A stretch of 64,000 nucleotides of DNA from Effrenium voratum (GCA_963377175.1 CAUJNA010003002.1:193501-257500), one strand, 5' to 3'. Numbered from the stretch's first letter, positions 32,801-41,070 are shown. Notes: generated by a model from the sequence alone, not told the origin. Made by a program: numbers and translations.

Positions 32801-35800
32801 CCTGCCAGGGGCCGGACGGAACCAAGCCTTGCCCGACGGCCTGGAATCTGTCGTTTGGTATTCTTGCCGGGGGCCGGAAAAGACAACAACAAGAACATAC
32901 GTCAGGCTCTCGAGGAAGTTTTCGGCCCAGGGCGAGACTCCACTGCATGGCTTAGATTTTTCTCCTCCCACCTTCCGTTCAGGTGGAAGGCAACGGCTAC
33001 GATGGCCTCTACCTGGGGGACCCCCGATATGTGGTGGAGCTGCGCCAGTGCAAGGCCGGCCCTTGGCCCAGCAACACACCGCCCCTATTTTTTTCCGACC
33101 CCCCCAACAAAATGTATATATATATATACAAACAAAACACAACAAGAAAGGAGGCGAGAGTTCCCCATCGGCCTCTTCCTGACTGACCTTGTGTGCGACT
33201 CTTTTCAACTCTGACCAAGATCGTTCTCACTCGACACCTTTGCTCCAGGGTTCTCAGAGTCCGGTTGCTTCAAGCAGCTTTCCAGGGATGGCCATGAAAA
33301 AGCCAGCGCCGCCAGCCTTAGGGTCACAAAACGCGCCAGGGGGATGGTTTTTGCGGGAATCGATGGACACCAGCTGGCGAATTCCAACTGGTGCGCGAAG
33401 TGCATTTCCGTCCCATCCGTGTGGAGGCTTCTTGAAATGAGCCTGCAAGTCGAATTTCTTTTCGCAGCCCAACTGGATTTCGCGGGTTTCGGCGGATCTC
33501 GTCCCGTGAAATACGTTGGAGGCTCCTTCCGCAACGCGGAAGGACTCTGGTTTCCGCGCTTTGCAGGTGCTGCGGAACCAGCGGCACGGGGTCATGGTCC
33601 GAGGCTCCCAGTTCTCCATGGAGGAGAGCCAGGCGTGGGCTTTAGGACGCGCTCTAAGCTTAGGGATTCCAAGGACTGTATCGGTTGGATATCCAAGAAA
33701 CACCACATGTTAGCTTCACATCCATAGCATCCATGACTAGAAACGTCCATTTGGGGGTTCCTGGTTTCTTCCGGTTGGATATCCAAGGAATCGACATGGT
33801 AATTTTAACATCCAAGGTGACAAGCAACCACCAACATGTCGGGAAGAGGAACATTTGCCCAGATCCCGAGTGAGGATGGCTGCGAGCTCCATTTCGCACC
33901 ACGAACTGAATCCATGGGCATGATCATTCCAGAACCTTTTGCCGAGATCCACCTCGGGGAATCGAAAAGCGTTCCATGGGATGTTCTTGGCTGGCGCGTG
34001 GCATGGGATTTCGCCTCTCGGACTCAGAGAGGTGGAGGAGAACGGCGGCGAGGCGGTGCGCTGGGAAGGCTTCGTAGAGAAGACCAACCCCCGAGGCGGG
34101 GCGCCAGCGCCAGCGCCATGGGCATGGTGAAACAGGAGGTTCATGGTAGGGGTTTGCGTCCTTTGTGTTTTTTGGGGACCCTACGAGGTGGGTGGTTTTC
34201 CTTTCGTTTCCCTTGAACAAAAACCTGCGAGGAAAAGTGCACCCTGCAACAAAGAGCCACACCCAGTTGGGTTCCTGTCAATAGGGCACCAAAAAAGACA
34301 TACCCTATGTCCGTGGATGTCTGAAACATCTTTTTTGGGCTCTGGCAAAGGGAACCAAAGGACACCGTTGCCATGTTTGGGGGTCTAAATCCGAAAAAAG
34401 GGCATCCCCAAAATGAGGAATCGAGCTTCTCCAACTGGTCAGTGTTCTTTTGGTCTCCCTTCGTTTCAAAACGTCGGGAGTTGTTCCAGAAGGGAATGTC
34501 CCAAGAGGAGTTTGATCCCTCCCTCTTTGCGTACCTGAAAGAATCACCCAACATGGGGTCTCCCATTTCGAGACATATGTGGGACCCAAAGTTTCCTGAC
34601 TGTGATAGTGGGGTCTCTGAAAAGGGCAGAGGTGTCAAGCCGCTTCCGGCCCTGGGTTTTGGTCAGGGCCACCTCTGAGTCGATGGGCTCTTGCGAGCGA
34701 CCTGAAGACCCCACTGTTGAGCACTCCGCCTGCGAATTTTAGGGCTGGGGATGTCATTCAACAGCACATTTTGGGCTTAGCAGATTTTGATCAGCCGGAG
34801 CCATCCTCTTTAGGATTCGGCGTTTAACGGGGGTGAGGCCCCAACCAATGACTCAAACACAACGCCTTCAGGATTCCATTTTCAGCTCACACCTTCATAC
34901 CACATCCTAAAAGCCATGCAACAATCTGCCCCACGTGTTGCCCAGTCCACTACACCCGTCCCCCCGCAAAAAAAATGAAGAACAAGAACAAAAACTCCCC
35001 AAAAACAAAATCCTTCCGCTCAAGCCCTCCGCTCAAGCCCTCCGCTCAAGCCCTCCGAGGCACGGTGCGGGCGGGCAAGGCGCGGGAGGTGGTCGGAGCT
35101 TCGCTGCCCGAGGGCTGGCGGGCCTTCAAGAACTCCGAGGGTCTGACGCCGCTCGCCTCTCAACGTGGAGTCAGGGAGGGGAGGCCGAGGGGTGGAGGGG
35201 TAAAGGGCAGCGTCCGCGGTGCCTTTTTTTTTTTAGAGGCCGACGAGGATAGCCCTGCAGAAGGAGTTTCCAGAAAAACTATGCCCGTCGACCAATTTTC
35301 CACCTTGGGACCTGGGCAGGCCGAGTTTCCGTTTTTCCTCGCCTGCTGAAAAGGTTCGTAGCTCAGTTGGATCCTGTCGTTCATTTGTGCAGAGTACAGT
35401 TCTCGTGCAGGGAGTGCTTTTTGTCGTTTTCGTTGCCTGCTTTCTTACCATTCCTTGTTTCTTGCAATTAGTAAAACAAGCAACACTATTTCTGTGACGT
35501 TGATTTGAATCCTCAACGCGATGTGATTGTACGAGGTGTTCTGCACATGTACTAAGGATGTTCGAGGCTTTTGTTGCTCACTGCCCTGCTCCAGCTTTTT
35601 TCTCATGAAAACCGCGGGGCATGAAGAATCTGGAGGCCACAATGGACTGGGTAATCAGCAAGCCGCAAGGGACTCTGTGGACAGCAAGTGGCACGAAGAA
35701 GCAACCGCGGTTGTCCTGCTTGCCAGCTTTTAACATATAAGAGTCCTTGACATTCGCGTTTGGGCCATTTGATTGGGGCTAGGTGTGGTTTCGTGTTTCG

Positions 35801-36275
35801 TGGGTTGGATATGGCTGATACTTTTTTCACTGGGCTTCCTAACTTGAGAGCCGCGAAGTGCGCCAGTTGAGCTTCCCATCCCTTCCAACAGTGCGAGATA
35901 ACTTTGAGCAGTTTCGGAGAGGATCATCAACAAACTCCTCTGCAGACTAAAGGGCCGGGAACCCGACAAAAAACAACCATTTCTTTTTGAACTGGGCCTT
36001 TTCTTGGGTTCCTTGACGTTTTACCATTGCAGAGGGCCCAGGTCTCGCGTTCGGGGAAGCCCAACATGCAAGTTGGGAAAACAGCGTTGGCACCTTTGGC
36101 ACCAAAGTTGAAGCACCTGACACCTTTGGCACCAAAGTTGCAGCATAGGTACTACTACCACCTGCAGACGGGCACCACCAGATGGTCCGTGCCGGGAGAA
36201 GAGGGTCCGGAGGCTGAAGTGGCGCCTGCGCCTGCAGCGCTGACTGAGGGCAAGAAGCGCAACAGATGGAGCTAG
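25124..36275 (+). CDS. J-domain / parallel beta-helix / WW-domain protein (14 exons)
   Basis: Fourteen exons make a protein of about 420 residues, complete from ATG to TAG. Residues 1-~85 are a J domain: [20 protein letters not shown], then [10 protein letters not shown] with the HPD triad at residues 33-35, helix [13 protein letters not shown], then [13 protein letters not shown]. From about residue 105 to 335 short Gly/Asn-turn and V-x-V-x-x-C strands recur ([81 protein letters not shown]), the pattern of a right-handed parallel beta-helix. The C terminus carries a WW domain ([13 protein letters not shown], then [12 protein letters not shown]) and a Lys/Arg tail ending KKRNRWS. J domains stimulate Hsp70 ATPase; WW domains bind proline-rich ligands. 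No signal peptide or membrane segment. Six introns start GC. The last junction is one base off with standard sites. The combined role is unknown. Confidence 0.85.
25744..25815 (+). CDS. J/beta-helix/WW gene, exon 2
   Basis: Acceptor GCGGCAG, donor GCAGGG (GC type), phase 0 on both sides. Encodes [20 protein letters not shown] and AAYE, J-domain helix III. Confidence 0.82.
26767..26829. repeat. (ATT)n microsatellite
   Basis: About 21 uninterrupted TTA repeats, followed by an interrupted ATT/ATC tail. Lies in intron 2 of the J-domain gene, next to a family A half-element at 26.70-26.77 kb. Confidence 0.97.
26950..27063 (+). CDS. J/beta-helix/WW gene, exon 3
   Basis: Acceptor TTCAGAG, probable donor GTGTGC, phase 0. 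Begins [20 protein letters not shown], the end of the J domain and a charged linker. The frame stays open past the donor, so the end is the least certain of the early exons. Confidence 0.78.
27168..27292. repeat. Family B MITE, left end decayed
   Basis: The right end TTTCTTGGGTGGTGCAAAG, then GGCCATCCACAGTA is conserved; the left end has lost the CTGTGGATGG block. Intron 3 of the J-domain gene. Confidence 0.6.
27315..27425. repeat. Dispersed short element, family E
   Basis: GGCAGGTAAGTGAGTAACCA, GATAACCAGGCTTACTAACC and ACCCTGCCCCTTGAAG match the 53.40 kb copy in inverted or direct parts. Intron 3. Confidence 0.7.
27835..27935. repeat. Dispersed foldback element, family A
   Basis: GTGTCTGTTGTTCTTTAGGC, CTTTGGTTTCCCTTTAAACC and CCTCGAAAACTCAAACA; the Y-rich and R-rich halves can pair. 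Confidence 0.7.
28013..28102 (+). CDS. J/beta-helix/WW gene, exon 4
   Basis: Acceptor TGCCAGAG, donor GCGCGC (GC type), phase 0. Encodes [20 protein letters not shown] and [10 protein letters not shown], which looks like the first strand of the beta-helix (compare the IxVxxGxYxE signature of parallel beta-helix proteins). Confidence 0.8.
28543..28642 (+). CDS. J/beta-helix/WW gene, exon 5
   Basis: Acceptor CCGAGTCAG, consensus donor GTGAGT, phase 0 to 1. Encodes [20 protein letters not shown], a typical turn of a beta-helix following GxYxE. Confidence 0.85.
28803..28880. repeat. Dispersed short element, family D (diverged)
   Basis: TTGGGTATGAGTCAAATTCA, CACCAGGGGACCGCAGGAT. Intron 5. Confidence 0.5.
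29141..29274 (+). CDS. J/beta-helix/WW gene, exon 6
   Basis: Acceptor AGCCACAG (an in-phase alternative ends at 29134), donor GCCAGT (GC type), phase 1 to 0. Encodes [20 protein letters not shown] and [12 protein letters not shown]. Confidence 0.8.
29813..29990. repeat. Compound (TTTG)n-(CTTG)n-(TTGG)n-(TG)n microsatellite
   Basis: Four simple arrays in a row, each a one-base variant of the previous unit, then a short unique piece and a (GT)n run. Intron 6. Near mirror-image arrays (CAGC)n-(CAAC)n occur at 47.1 kb. Confidence 0.95.
30061..30132 (+). CDS. J/beta-helix/WW gene, exon 7
   Basis: Acceptor CCGACGTCAG, donor GTGACG, phase 0. Encodes [20 protein letters not shown] and AASA, one beta-helix coil. 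Confidence 0.83.
30185..30295. repeat. Dispersed short element, family E
   Basis: CAACGTCAGGCAAGTAGGTT, CCATGGTTGTAACTTAGGC and CTTACTAAGTTGGT; the same CAACGTCAGG start occurs in the 44.47 kb copy. Intron 7. Confidence 0.65.
31289..31335 (+). CDS. J/beta-helix/WW gene, exon 8
   Basis: Acceptor TGGGGCCAG, donor GCGCCT (GC type), phase 0 to 2. Encodes [15 protein letters not shown]. Confidence 0.8.
31655..31745. repeat. Palindromic element, ~90 bp
   Basis: AGGTATGGAGGCTTATATAC at the left is mirrored by GTATATAACCTCCATACCT at the right, with ACC/GGT extending the arms and a ~45-base loop. Found once in the window; a MITE-like hairpin in intron 8. Confidence 0.75.
31775..31874 (+). CDS. J/beta-helix/WW gene, exon 9
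   Basis: Acceptor TTTTGCAG, donor GTGGGT, phase 2 to 0. Encodes [20 protein letters not shown] and [13 protein letters not shown]. Confidence 0.82.
31875..32035. repeat. G-rich (GGTG/GGTGGGC)n tract
   Basis: Starts at the exon 9 donor and continues for about 160 bases with almost no C on the + strand; quadruplex-prone. Confidence 0.85.
32240..32420. repeat. (AAG)n purine tract
   Basis: About 150 bases of A and G only, largely AAG repeats. Intron 9. Confidence 0.95.
32983..33054 (+). CDS. J/beta-helix/WW gene, exon 10
   Basis: Acceptor CCGTTCAG, donor GCCGGC (GC type), phase 0. Encodes [20 protein letters not shown] and RQCK; NGxDGLYL is a typical beta-helix turn. Confidence 0.85.
33567..33632 (+). 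CDS. J/beta-helix/WW gene, exon 11
   Basis: Acceptor CTTTGCAG, donor GCGTGG (GC type), phase 0. Encodes [20 protein letters not shown] and SQ; the exon 10-11 join gives [11 protein letters not shown], the classical beta-helix turn. Confidence 0.83.
33670..33800. repeat. Short direct repeat (GGTTGGATATCCAAG)
   Basis: The 15-mer GGTTGGATATCCAAG, which contains the palindrome TTGGATATCCAA, occurs twice about 90 bases apart in intron 11, with ACATCC/GGATGT pieces between. Confidence 0.6.
34032..34095 (+). CDS. J/beta-helix/WW gene, exon 12
   Basis: Acceptor CAGAGAG, donor GCGGGG (GC type) after CCCCGAG, phase 0 to 1. Encodes [20 protein letters not shown] and R. The frame remains open into an Ala-Pro stretch if the donor is not used. 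Confidence 0.75.
34160..34405. repeat. Two dispersed foldback elements, family A
   Basis: First copy GTGTTTTTTGGGGACCCTAC, TTCGTTTCCCTTGAACAAAA; second copy CACCAAAAAAGACATACCCT and AAAGGGAACCAAAGGACACC. Intron 12. Confidence 0.65.
35060..35140 (+). CDS. J/beta-helix/WW gene, exon 13
   Basis: Acceptor CCCTCCGAG, probable donor GTCTGA, starts in phase 1. Encodes [19 protein letters not shown] and the first strand of the WW domain (RAFKNSEG). Frame agreement with exon 14 needs GG/G-TAC, one base different from the GT donor. Confidence 0.75.
36085..36146. repeat. ~30-bp tandem duplication before the last exon
   Basis: ACCTTTGGCACCAAAGTTG followed by AAGCA or CAGCA occurs twice in a row, ending three bases before the exon 14 acceptor. 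The second copy supplies an extra CAG. Confidence 0.8.
36149..36275 (+). CDS. J/beta-helix/WW gene, exon 14 (terminal)
   Basis: Acceptor GCATAG. Encodes [19 protein letters not shown], completing the WW domain, then an Ala-Pro stretch and [11 protein letters not shown] before TAG at 36273. Confidence 0.82.
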
Positions 36276-37550
36276 GCGCGGGTGATTCGGTTGGCTGCAA
36301 CCAATCGCGTCCTGCAAAAGCCTGGTAAGTTGGGGTAAATGGGATGATTTCCAACTTGTTCTCCCCTACTTGCAACCTTTGGGGAACCCTCCATCGGGAA
36401 TATATAGGCAAAACTGGGAGCCGTGTATATGGCCTTCGGTCCGGTTGGTCCGGTGGGTCTGCTTGGTGGGTTGGTGGGTTGGTGGGTCGGTCTGTCGGTC
36501 GGCTGCCAGGTTCCCGATAAAGACCCTGTCCTCCTGTCCTCACTTGGAGCTGTGGTCAGATTTCCCGCCTCACCCAAAGACAGACAAGTGGCGGCTCGAG
36601 GGCGAGTGCCAGCATTTCACAGCTTATTCTTTGAGTTGATTTGGGTTTTTGGTGCTTGGCGCCCACACATCGATGAGACATGCGGCAGCGTGCACACGAC
36701 CAATGTCACTTGAGTGACTTGTACAGCCAGTGCAAGCTTTCGTACCAGAAGAAGCCTATGCCAAGCAAGTTAGTAACCAACCGATGGTTTTTGAAATCAT
36801 GAACAAATCATCCAGTTCACTCGTTGGACTAAGCCAAGTGCCTCCAAGCTTCGCTTGCCAGAAATTCCGCCCAGGCCGCGCCCTGCTCACTCCACGCCGA
36901 CTTCAGTGCGACCTGGCGATCGAACTCAGCGCGCGGGCAGAGCGAGACCTTCGAAGGACCAGCTGAGACGCCCGGTGCGCGCCGCGAGCGGACGCCGAGC
37001 AGATCGCCGCGAGCCGCGAGCCGACGGACCCGAGCCGGAGGCAAGCCCAACCGCGGCCAGCCAAAAAGCTGGGGGCGAAAAAGCAGCAGCTGCTCGCAGA
37101 AAGCTCGAGATACGGTTTGGACACAGGTTCGGTTTGGAGTCTTCTTTTGTGTTGAAGACGGGGAAATTGTCTCTAAGAACACATTCAACGACCTCGAGTG
37201 CCCGAGGCTGCCAAAGGACTTCAATGAGCGGCCGGCCGGGAGCCTATGGTGCGGTAGGGCGATTTCCAGGATTTCAGCCGGGTTCCTTGGGTCCGACATG
37301 AAGCCAGGGAGTCGATGTCAACTTGTTGGGTTTTTGTGGCGCCCATATGCTCATCACTTCACTGGGCAATTGGGCTCGTTTGTTTTCCCCTTCAATTTCG
37401 GCATCTTTCAATTTTGAGACATACCCAATTCTGTTCAGGGCCCTGTGAGGGAGCCTTGAATCGATGACTGGGCCTTGGGAGCTTGGGAATTTCAGTTTGC
37501 TTTGGAGCCTCCTGACTAGTTGTCGCGATTGCCACCTTGTTGAGTCTGCT
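36276..37550. other. Intergenic; one GC-rich block of undecided strand
   Basis: 36.85-37.11 kb is GC-rich and open in several frames. Minus-strand FDRQVALKSAWSEQGAAWAE and plus-strand EASPTAASQKAGGEKAAAAR both read like protein, and neither has clear splice sites. A GGTTGGTGGG tract lies near 36.47 kb. No other features. Confidence 0.3.
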
Positions 37551-37580
37551 TTTTTTTCCTTTTTCTTTCGCACCTGCAGC
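37551..37580 (+). promoter_or_regulatory. Strong polypyrimidine tract and CAG acceptor
   Basis: CTTTTTTTTCCTTTTTCTTT followed by CGCACCTGCAG is the best acceptor-like sequence in the window. It lies 87 bases before the ATG of the small gene at 37668, where a spliced-leader trans-splice site is expected. It could instead be a cis acceptor. Confidence 0.5.
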
Positions 37581-37667
37581 CTTTGAGTCTTTCTTGGCTT
37601 TCTTGACCATGTCTTACCCGATGGACGAAAACACATTGCAAGGAGAAAGCGCTTTGAGCGAACCCGG

Positions 37668-38564
37668 ATGGACAACCCACACGACTTTGGCCACGCAGCG
37701 AACTCGCAGCCAGCCACCGTTCTGCAGGCCTTTGTGCGGTCGGGGGACCGCGAGCTCTTTATCTTCTGGAGCCAGCAGCGCTGGCGCTTGGTGATGTCGG
37801 GGGAATGGCATGAATCGCGGGGCTCTTTGGTGTTTAGGGGACCCCAACTGAGTTTGAACGTTTCAAGTTGATACTTGCACTTGTGTGTTTTTTGTTGTCC
37901 GCATGTCGTCGTGTGCTCCCATGCAGCCTCTGCCCCGCAGCGCACAACCACGGAACCCTCAAACAGCAGTTTTGCAAGGTGTGTTAAGATTCCTTTGTGT
38001 CGGAATCGGCAGTGGCTGCAAGTTGCAATCTGTCGGAATCGGCTGCAAGTTTTTATGACTGGCTTTCCATATTCAAGACTTGAGTCAGCCTTGCAAGAAG
38101 CAATTGAATAGTAGATGAAACCTTTATGCATCTTTTGAACATGGGTGTGTGTGTGTGTGTGTTAAAATAGGGGGGTTCCCTTGAAAACCACCCAACGTCA
38201 TGCAACCTGCCCCCCTCAGCGTGCGAAGGTTTGGGGACTGGAAGATCGCGGACCGCCTGCAGGACGATGGCGCGTGCGGGGAGCTTGGCCGTTTGCTTCG
38301 GAAGGGGAGGGTAGCTATGGACAAAATCCACTTCGCGGCAGTTGATAGGTTTCATATTTGTCCCGTCATTCACAGGGCTTACATATTTGTCCCATGACTC
38401 GTAGGGCTTTATATATATATATATATATTGATAGGCTTTCATACATCCTTTTGGTGCAGGATTTGCTCCAATTGCTGTGGGAAACCAGGACACGAAACTG
38501 CGTGCGGCTCCCAGCCGCCCTTCTTTGCGGCCTGGCACGGCCCCTGAAAGAGGAAATTGCTTAG
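37668..38564 (+). CDS. Small three-exon gene, unknown (~107 aa)
   Basis: Exons 37668-37795, 38220-38310 and 38460-38564 join in phase (324 coding bases) from ATG to TAG. Donors are GTCGGG and GTAGCT; acceptors are CCCTCAG and TTGGTGCAG. Third-position GC is high (over 80% in the second exon). The peptide has VRSGDRELFIFWSQQRWRLV, then RRFGDWKIADRLQDDGACGE and a Leu/Arg-rich helical end (LLQLLWETRTRN). No signal peptide and no family recognised. Two alternatives weaken the model: an extra 52-base candidate exon at 37927-37978, which breaks the frame, and a different frame of the last exon reading CSNCCGKPGHETAC, close to a CCHC zinc knuckle but with spacing C-x2-C-x5-H-x3-C. A non-overlapping upstream ATG at 37610 opens a different frame. 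Confidence 0.5.
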
Positions 38565-38593
38565 GGATCAATCTGGAGAATGGTTGATGGACC

Positions 38594-38732
38594 TACTGTG
38601 GATGGACGAAATCCGTTTCGCACCACTTGGAAGCCATGGGGAACCATTGTTTGTTGGTATTTACAGGAGAATCAAATCATTCCAGGGCTTCTGAACGGTG
38701 GTGCGAAATGGATTTCGCAACCATCCACAGGA
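38594..38732. repeat. Family B MITE
   Basis: TA-CTGTGGATGGACGAAATC to GGATTTCGCAACCATCCACAG. Interior CATTGTTTGTTGGTATTTAC and CATTCCAGGGCTTCT are shared with other copies. It begins 30 bases after the stop codon of the small gene. Confidence 0.9.
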
Positions 38733-38739
38733 AATCCCC

Positions 38740-38931
38740 AACTGATGTCCACCAGGGTCCCCACAAGCCAAGTGGACGCGGATCCATCCACGAGCCCCAG
38801 CGCCCTAGCGCCGCGCGGTTCCGGTCGTTTGAGGCCTGGGATTCGCGGAGGACATCAAGGGCCGCCGGAGGCGACGCAGCCCTGGGGGGGTCGCGTCGGG
38901 GAGTTGCAGGAATCGAAGGAGCTCACCCGGG
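38740..38931 (+). CDS. Exon-like GC-rich block, frame undecided
   Basis: Two + strand frames are open with 70-73% third-position GC: one with RVGELQESKELTR ending at a GTTTGG donor, the other with RPSAARFRSFEAWDSRRTSR. A CACCAGG acceptor lies at about 38749. The protein is unknown. Confidence 0.3.
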
Positions 38932-39618
38932 TTTGGAGACAAACGGGGGGGTCCAGCTAAAAAAAATCTGGGTGTAGAACAGGAGTGGTTTTATCCTTTG
39001 GATGAAAACCACCTCAAGAAAAGACACACCCGTTCCTGTGTGGCAGATTGTCTCCCTTCCATTGCGTGGAGCAGAAATAATTCGATGCTTGCTCTTCTTG
39101 AACATGCGCAAGATCTGTTCGACAATCGAATGCTTCTGCTTTGTATAACCGCAAAATCGTTGCTGCCCAACGATCATGCCTATACCCAATCTAGTGCTGC
39201 CCATTGGATACTTGATGCTTGTGCTGCCCAACGAAAGCAATATGCGCTGCTTGACCATTTCCTGCAAACGCGGACGCAGGGGCCATCCTAAACCGAGTAT
39301 CCAGCCGGGCGCAAACATTGCCACGAACAGACCCGGCAAGTCGTCACCTATGAGCGCTAAACATGGGCGCGTGCGGGGGTGCGTGCGGAAATTTGCCGGA
39401 AGAGTAGATCCTGCAAGCACCTGCTGCTTTCTTTCATCCGCTTTACCCCGAAAACCATCAACAGTGACTGAAAAAAGCCGCAACTTGGCTAACTGGGGCC
39501 TGTCAACCGGAGAAGGGCTCTCCGGAGCATGGGCTCGCTGCGGGTCCCATGAGCTGTGGCCCGGGGGTTTGGAGGGGACTTGGGGGTCTCTGAGGTGGCA
39601 GAGTCGGACGGACTCCAC
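38923..39618 (-). CDS. 231-codon minus-strand ORF, doubtful
   Basis: One open frame with ATG. It contains a hydrophobic stretch LPGLFVAMFAPGWILGLGWP and a basic stretch ILRMFKKSKHRI. Third-position GC is about 58%, only slightly raised. It could be an intron-less remnant or a chance frame. Confidence 0.2.
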   Translation of the reverse strand: MESVRLCHLRDPQVPSKPPGHSSWDPQRAHAPESPSPVDRPQLAKLRLFSVTVDGFRGKADERKQQVLAGSTLPANFRTHPRTRPCLALIGDDLPGLFVAMFAPGWILGLGWPLRPRLQEMVKQRILLSLGSTSIKYPMGSTRLGIGMIVGQQRFCGYTKQKHSIVEQILRMFKKSKHRIISAPRNGRETICHTGTGVSFLEVVFIQRIKPLLFYTQIFFSWTPPFVSKPG

Positions 39619-40009
39619 TGGTCGTTTTGGGGTTGCCCTTTTTGAGACACACCTTGGGCCATGTGGGTCTGTCTTTGTTCAGGGTTCCCCCCTTTCGCGG
39701 TTTCCAAGGGCAAACAGACAGGAAAGAGCCGCTATTCTTGGGGCGTTCCCCCTTTTTTTGAGACGACCCCGTGTGTGAATCTGTGGGTGTGCCCCCTTTG
39801 TTTCAAGGCCATCCCCTTGACTGGTGGTCACCAGTTGCCCCTGTTTGGAGTCGGCCGCGTCGTGAGCCAGGCCTTGGTTGGCTCACCCGCCGCTGCCTGG
39901 GCCCCGCAGGAAAAAAACAAAAGCGGGGTCGCCGCTTGCCACCGGCCTTTCTGTTTGTGGAGAACCGTTGTTTGGTTGGGTTTGCCGGATTTTTATCCAA
40001 GAAACCATT

Positions 40010-40110
40010 GAGTTGTTTTTTTCTTCTTCTTTTGGGAACCTCGTTTTTGGTTGGCTTTAAAGGGAGACCGAAAGGAACATAGCCATTTTCAAGGGTTGCG
40101 TAATCTGGAG
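40010..40110. repeat. Dispersed foldback element, family A
   Basis: TTTGGGAACCTCGTTTTTGG, TTTAAAGGGAGACCGAAAGG and TGGAGACACACAACTT. Confidence 0.65.
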
Positions 40111-40833
40111 ACACACAACTTAGGAGGGACGATAAGCAGGGAAGGGTCAGAAGCAGGGAAGGGGTGGGAAAGTAACGAAAGTATGACGGCCGTCTAATTT
40201 AGACCAACACATGCAATTGCAACGAGCAAAGCCCCCATGTTTCCACAGCGCAGTTGATCAACACCAGCAGCATTTTGCGCTGCACTGTTCTCCGCTCTGC
40301 AACTTCAATGTGAGTCATTGATTCCTGTGGCATCTCATAGTCCATTTTCATGTGGGGAAGTAAAGCAACGACGCATTTGTTTTGCTGACTCTGATCTAGT
40401 TGTTCGATCGATTTCGAGACTTGATTTCTTTTCCCGCAGACGGTGGTCAAGCAGAAAGTTGATTCTCATTCAAGGTTCGACTTGGAGCTGGCCCTCTTTT
40501 GAACACCTCCTTTGGACTTTCGGGCAAACTCATGGGTGGCAACTCACTTTTTCTAGACGACTCCATTGCTTCATTTCCGGGGCTCAAATGCGGATCATTT
40601 GGGACGGCCACGGCCAGTGCGAGCCCGCAAGATGACAGGTGGAATGTCAAGCTCATGCGATGACCGTGGGTAGCAGAATTAAGAGAACGTAGATGGCACG
40701 TGTGAAAACTGGGTAAAGGGCACGACTCTAAACCAAGGATACTTTTCATGAATGGAGTGTCCAGCCAGAAAAAATCCTCAAGTTCGCCGGCCATTGATGG
40801 AATTTCCCGGGTTTGGCCTGGCGCATTGTCCCA

Positions 40834-40945
40834 TTTGGCTGTGGGTCAAAACCAATGGGATCCCATTTTGGGGTAGGTGAAGTCACCACCCATTTTGGAT
40901 TGCGATGTTCACTGGGGGTACGATCTGGCTTTTGACCTATGTTCA
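40834..40945. repeat. Dispersed short element, family C
   Basis: TGTGGGTCAAAACCAATGGG, CCATTTTGGGGTAGGTGAAG, GATGTTCACTGGGGGTACGA, with a weakened TTTTGACCT right end. Confidence 0.8.
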
Positions 40946-41048
40946 TTTACTTAGGATACATTCTACATTTCTTATGTTGTCCAAACTTGTTTTGGAAAAA
41001 CTGGGATGTCATAGTGCCAAGTGCTTGTGAACTTGGTTGTACGACTGC

Positions 41049-41070
41049 CTCGGGGCCATTTTGGCTCAAG
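41049..41070 (+). other. Relict dinoflagellate spliced leader
   Basis: GCCATTTTGGCTCAAG matches the last 16 bases of the 22-base dinoflagellate spliced leader exactly; with the six preceding bases 18 of 22 agree. It sits 120 bases upstream of an intron-less reading frame, as expected when a trans-spliced mRNA is reverse-transcribed back into the genome. Confidence 0.75.

Noticed and set aside
32983..33054. Separate small + strand gene at 33.0 kb
   Set aside because: Explained as exon 10 of the J/beta-helix/WW gene by phase and repeat pattern.
37274..38131. 285-codon minus-strand ORF opposite the small gene
   Set aside because: Its Lys/Arg-rich part is the complement of the pyrimidine tract, and high third-position GC on the + strand opens the antisense frame.
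38455..38520. CCHC zinc knuckle (CSNCCGKPGHETAC)
   Set aside because: Spacing is C-x2-C-x5-H-x3-C instead of C-x2-C-x4-H-x4-C, and the in-phase reading of the exon is a different frame. Kept only as a remark.
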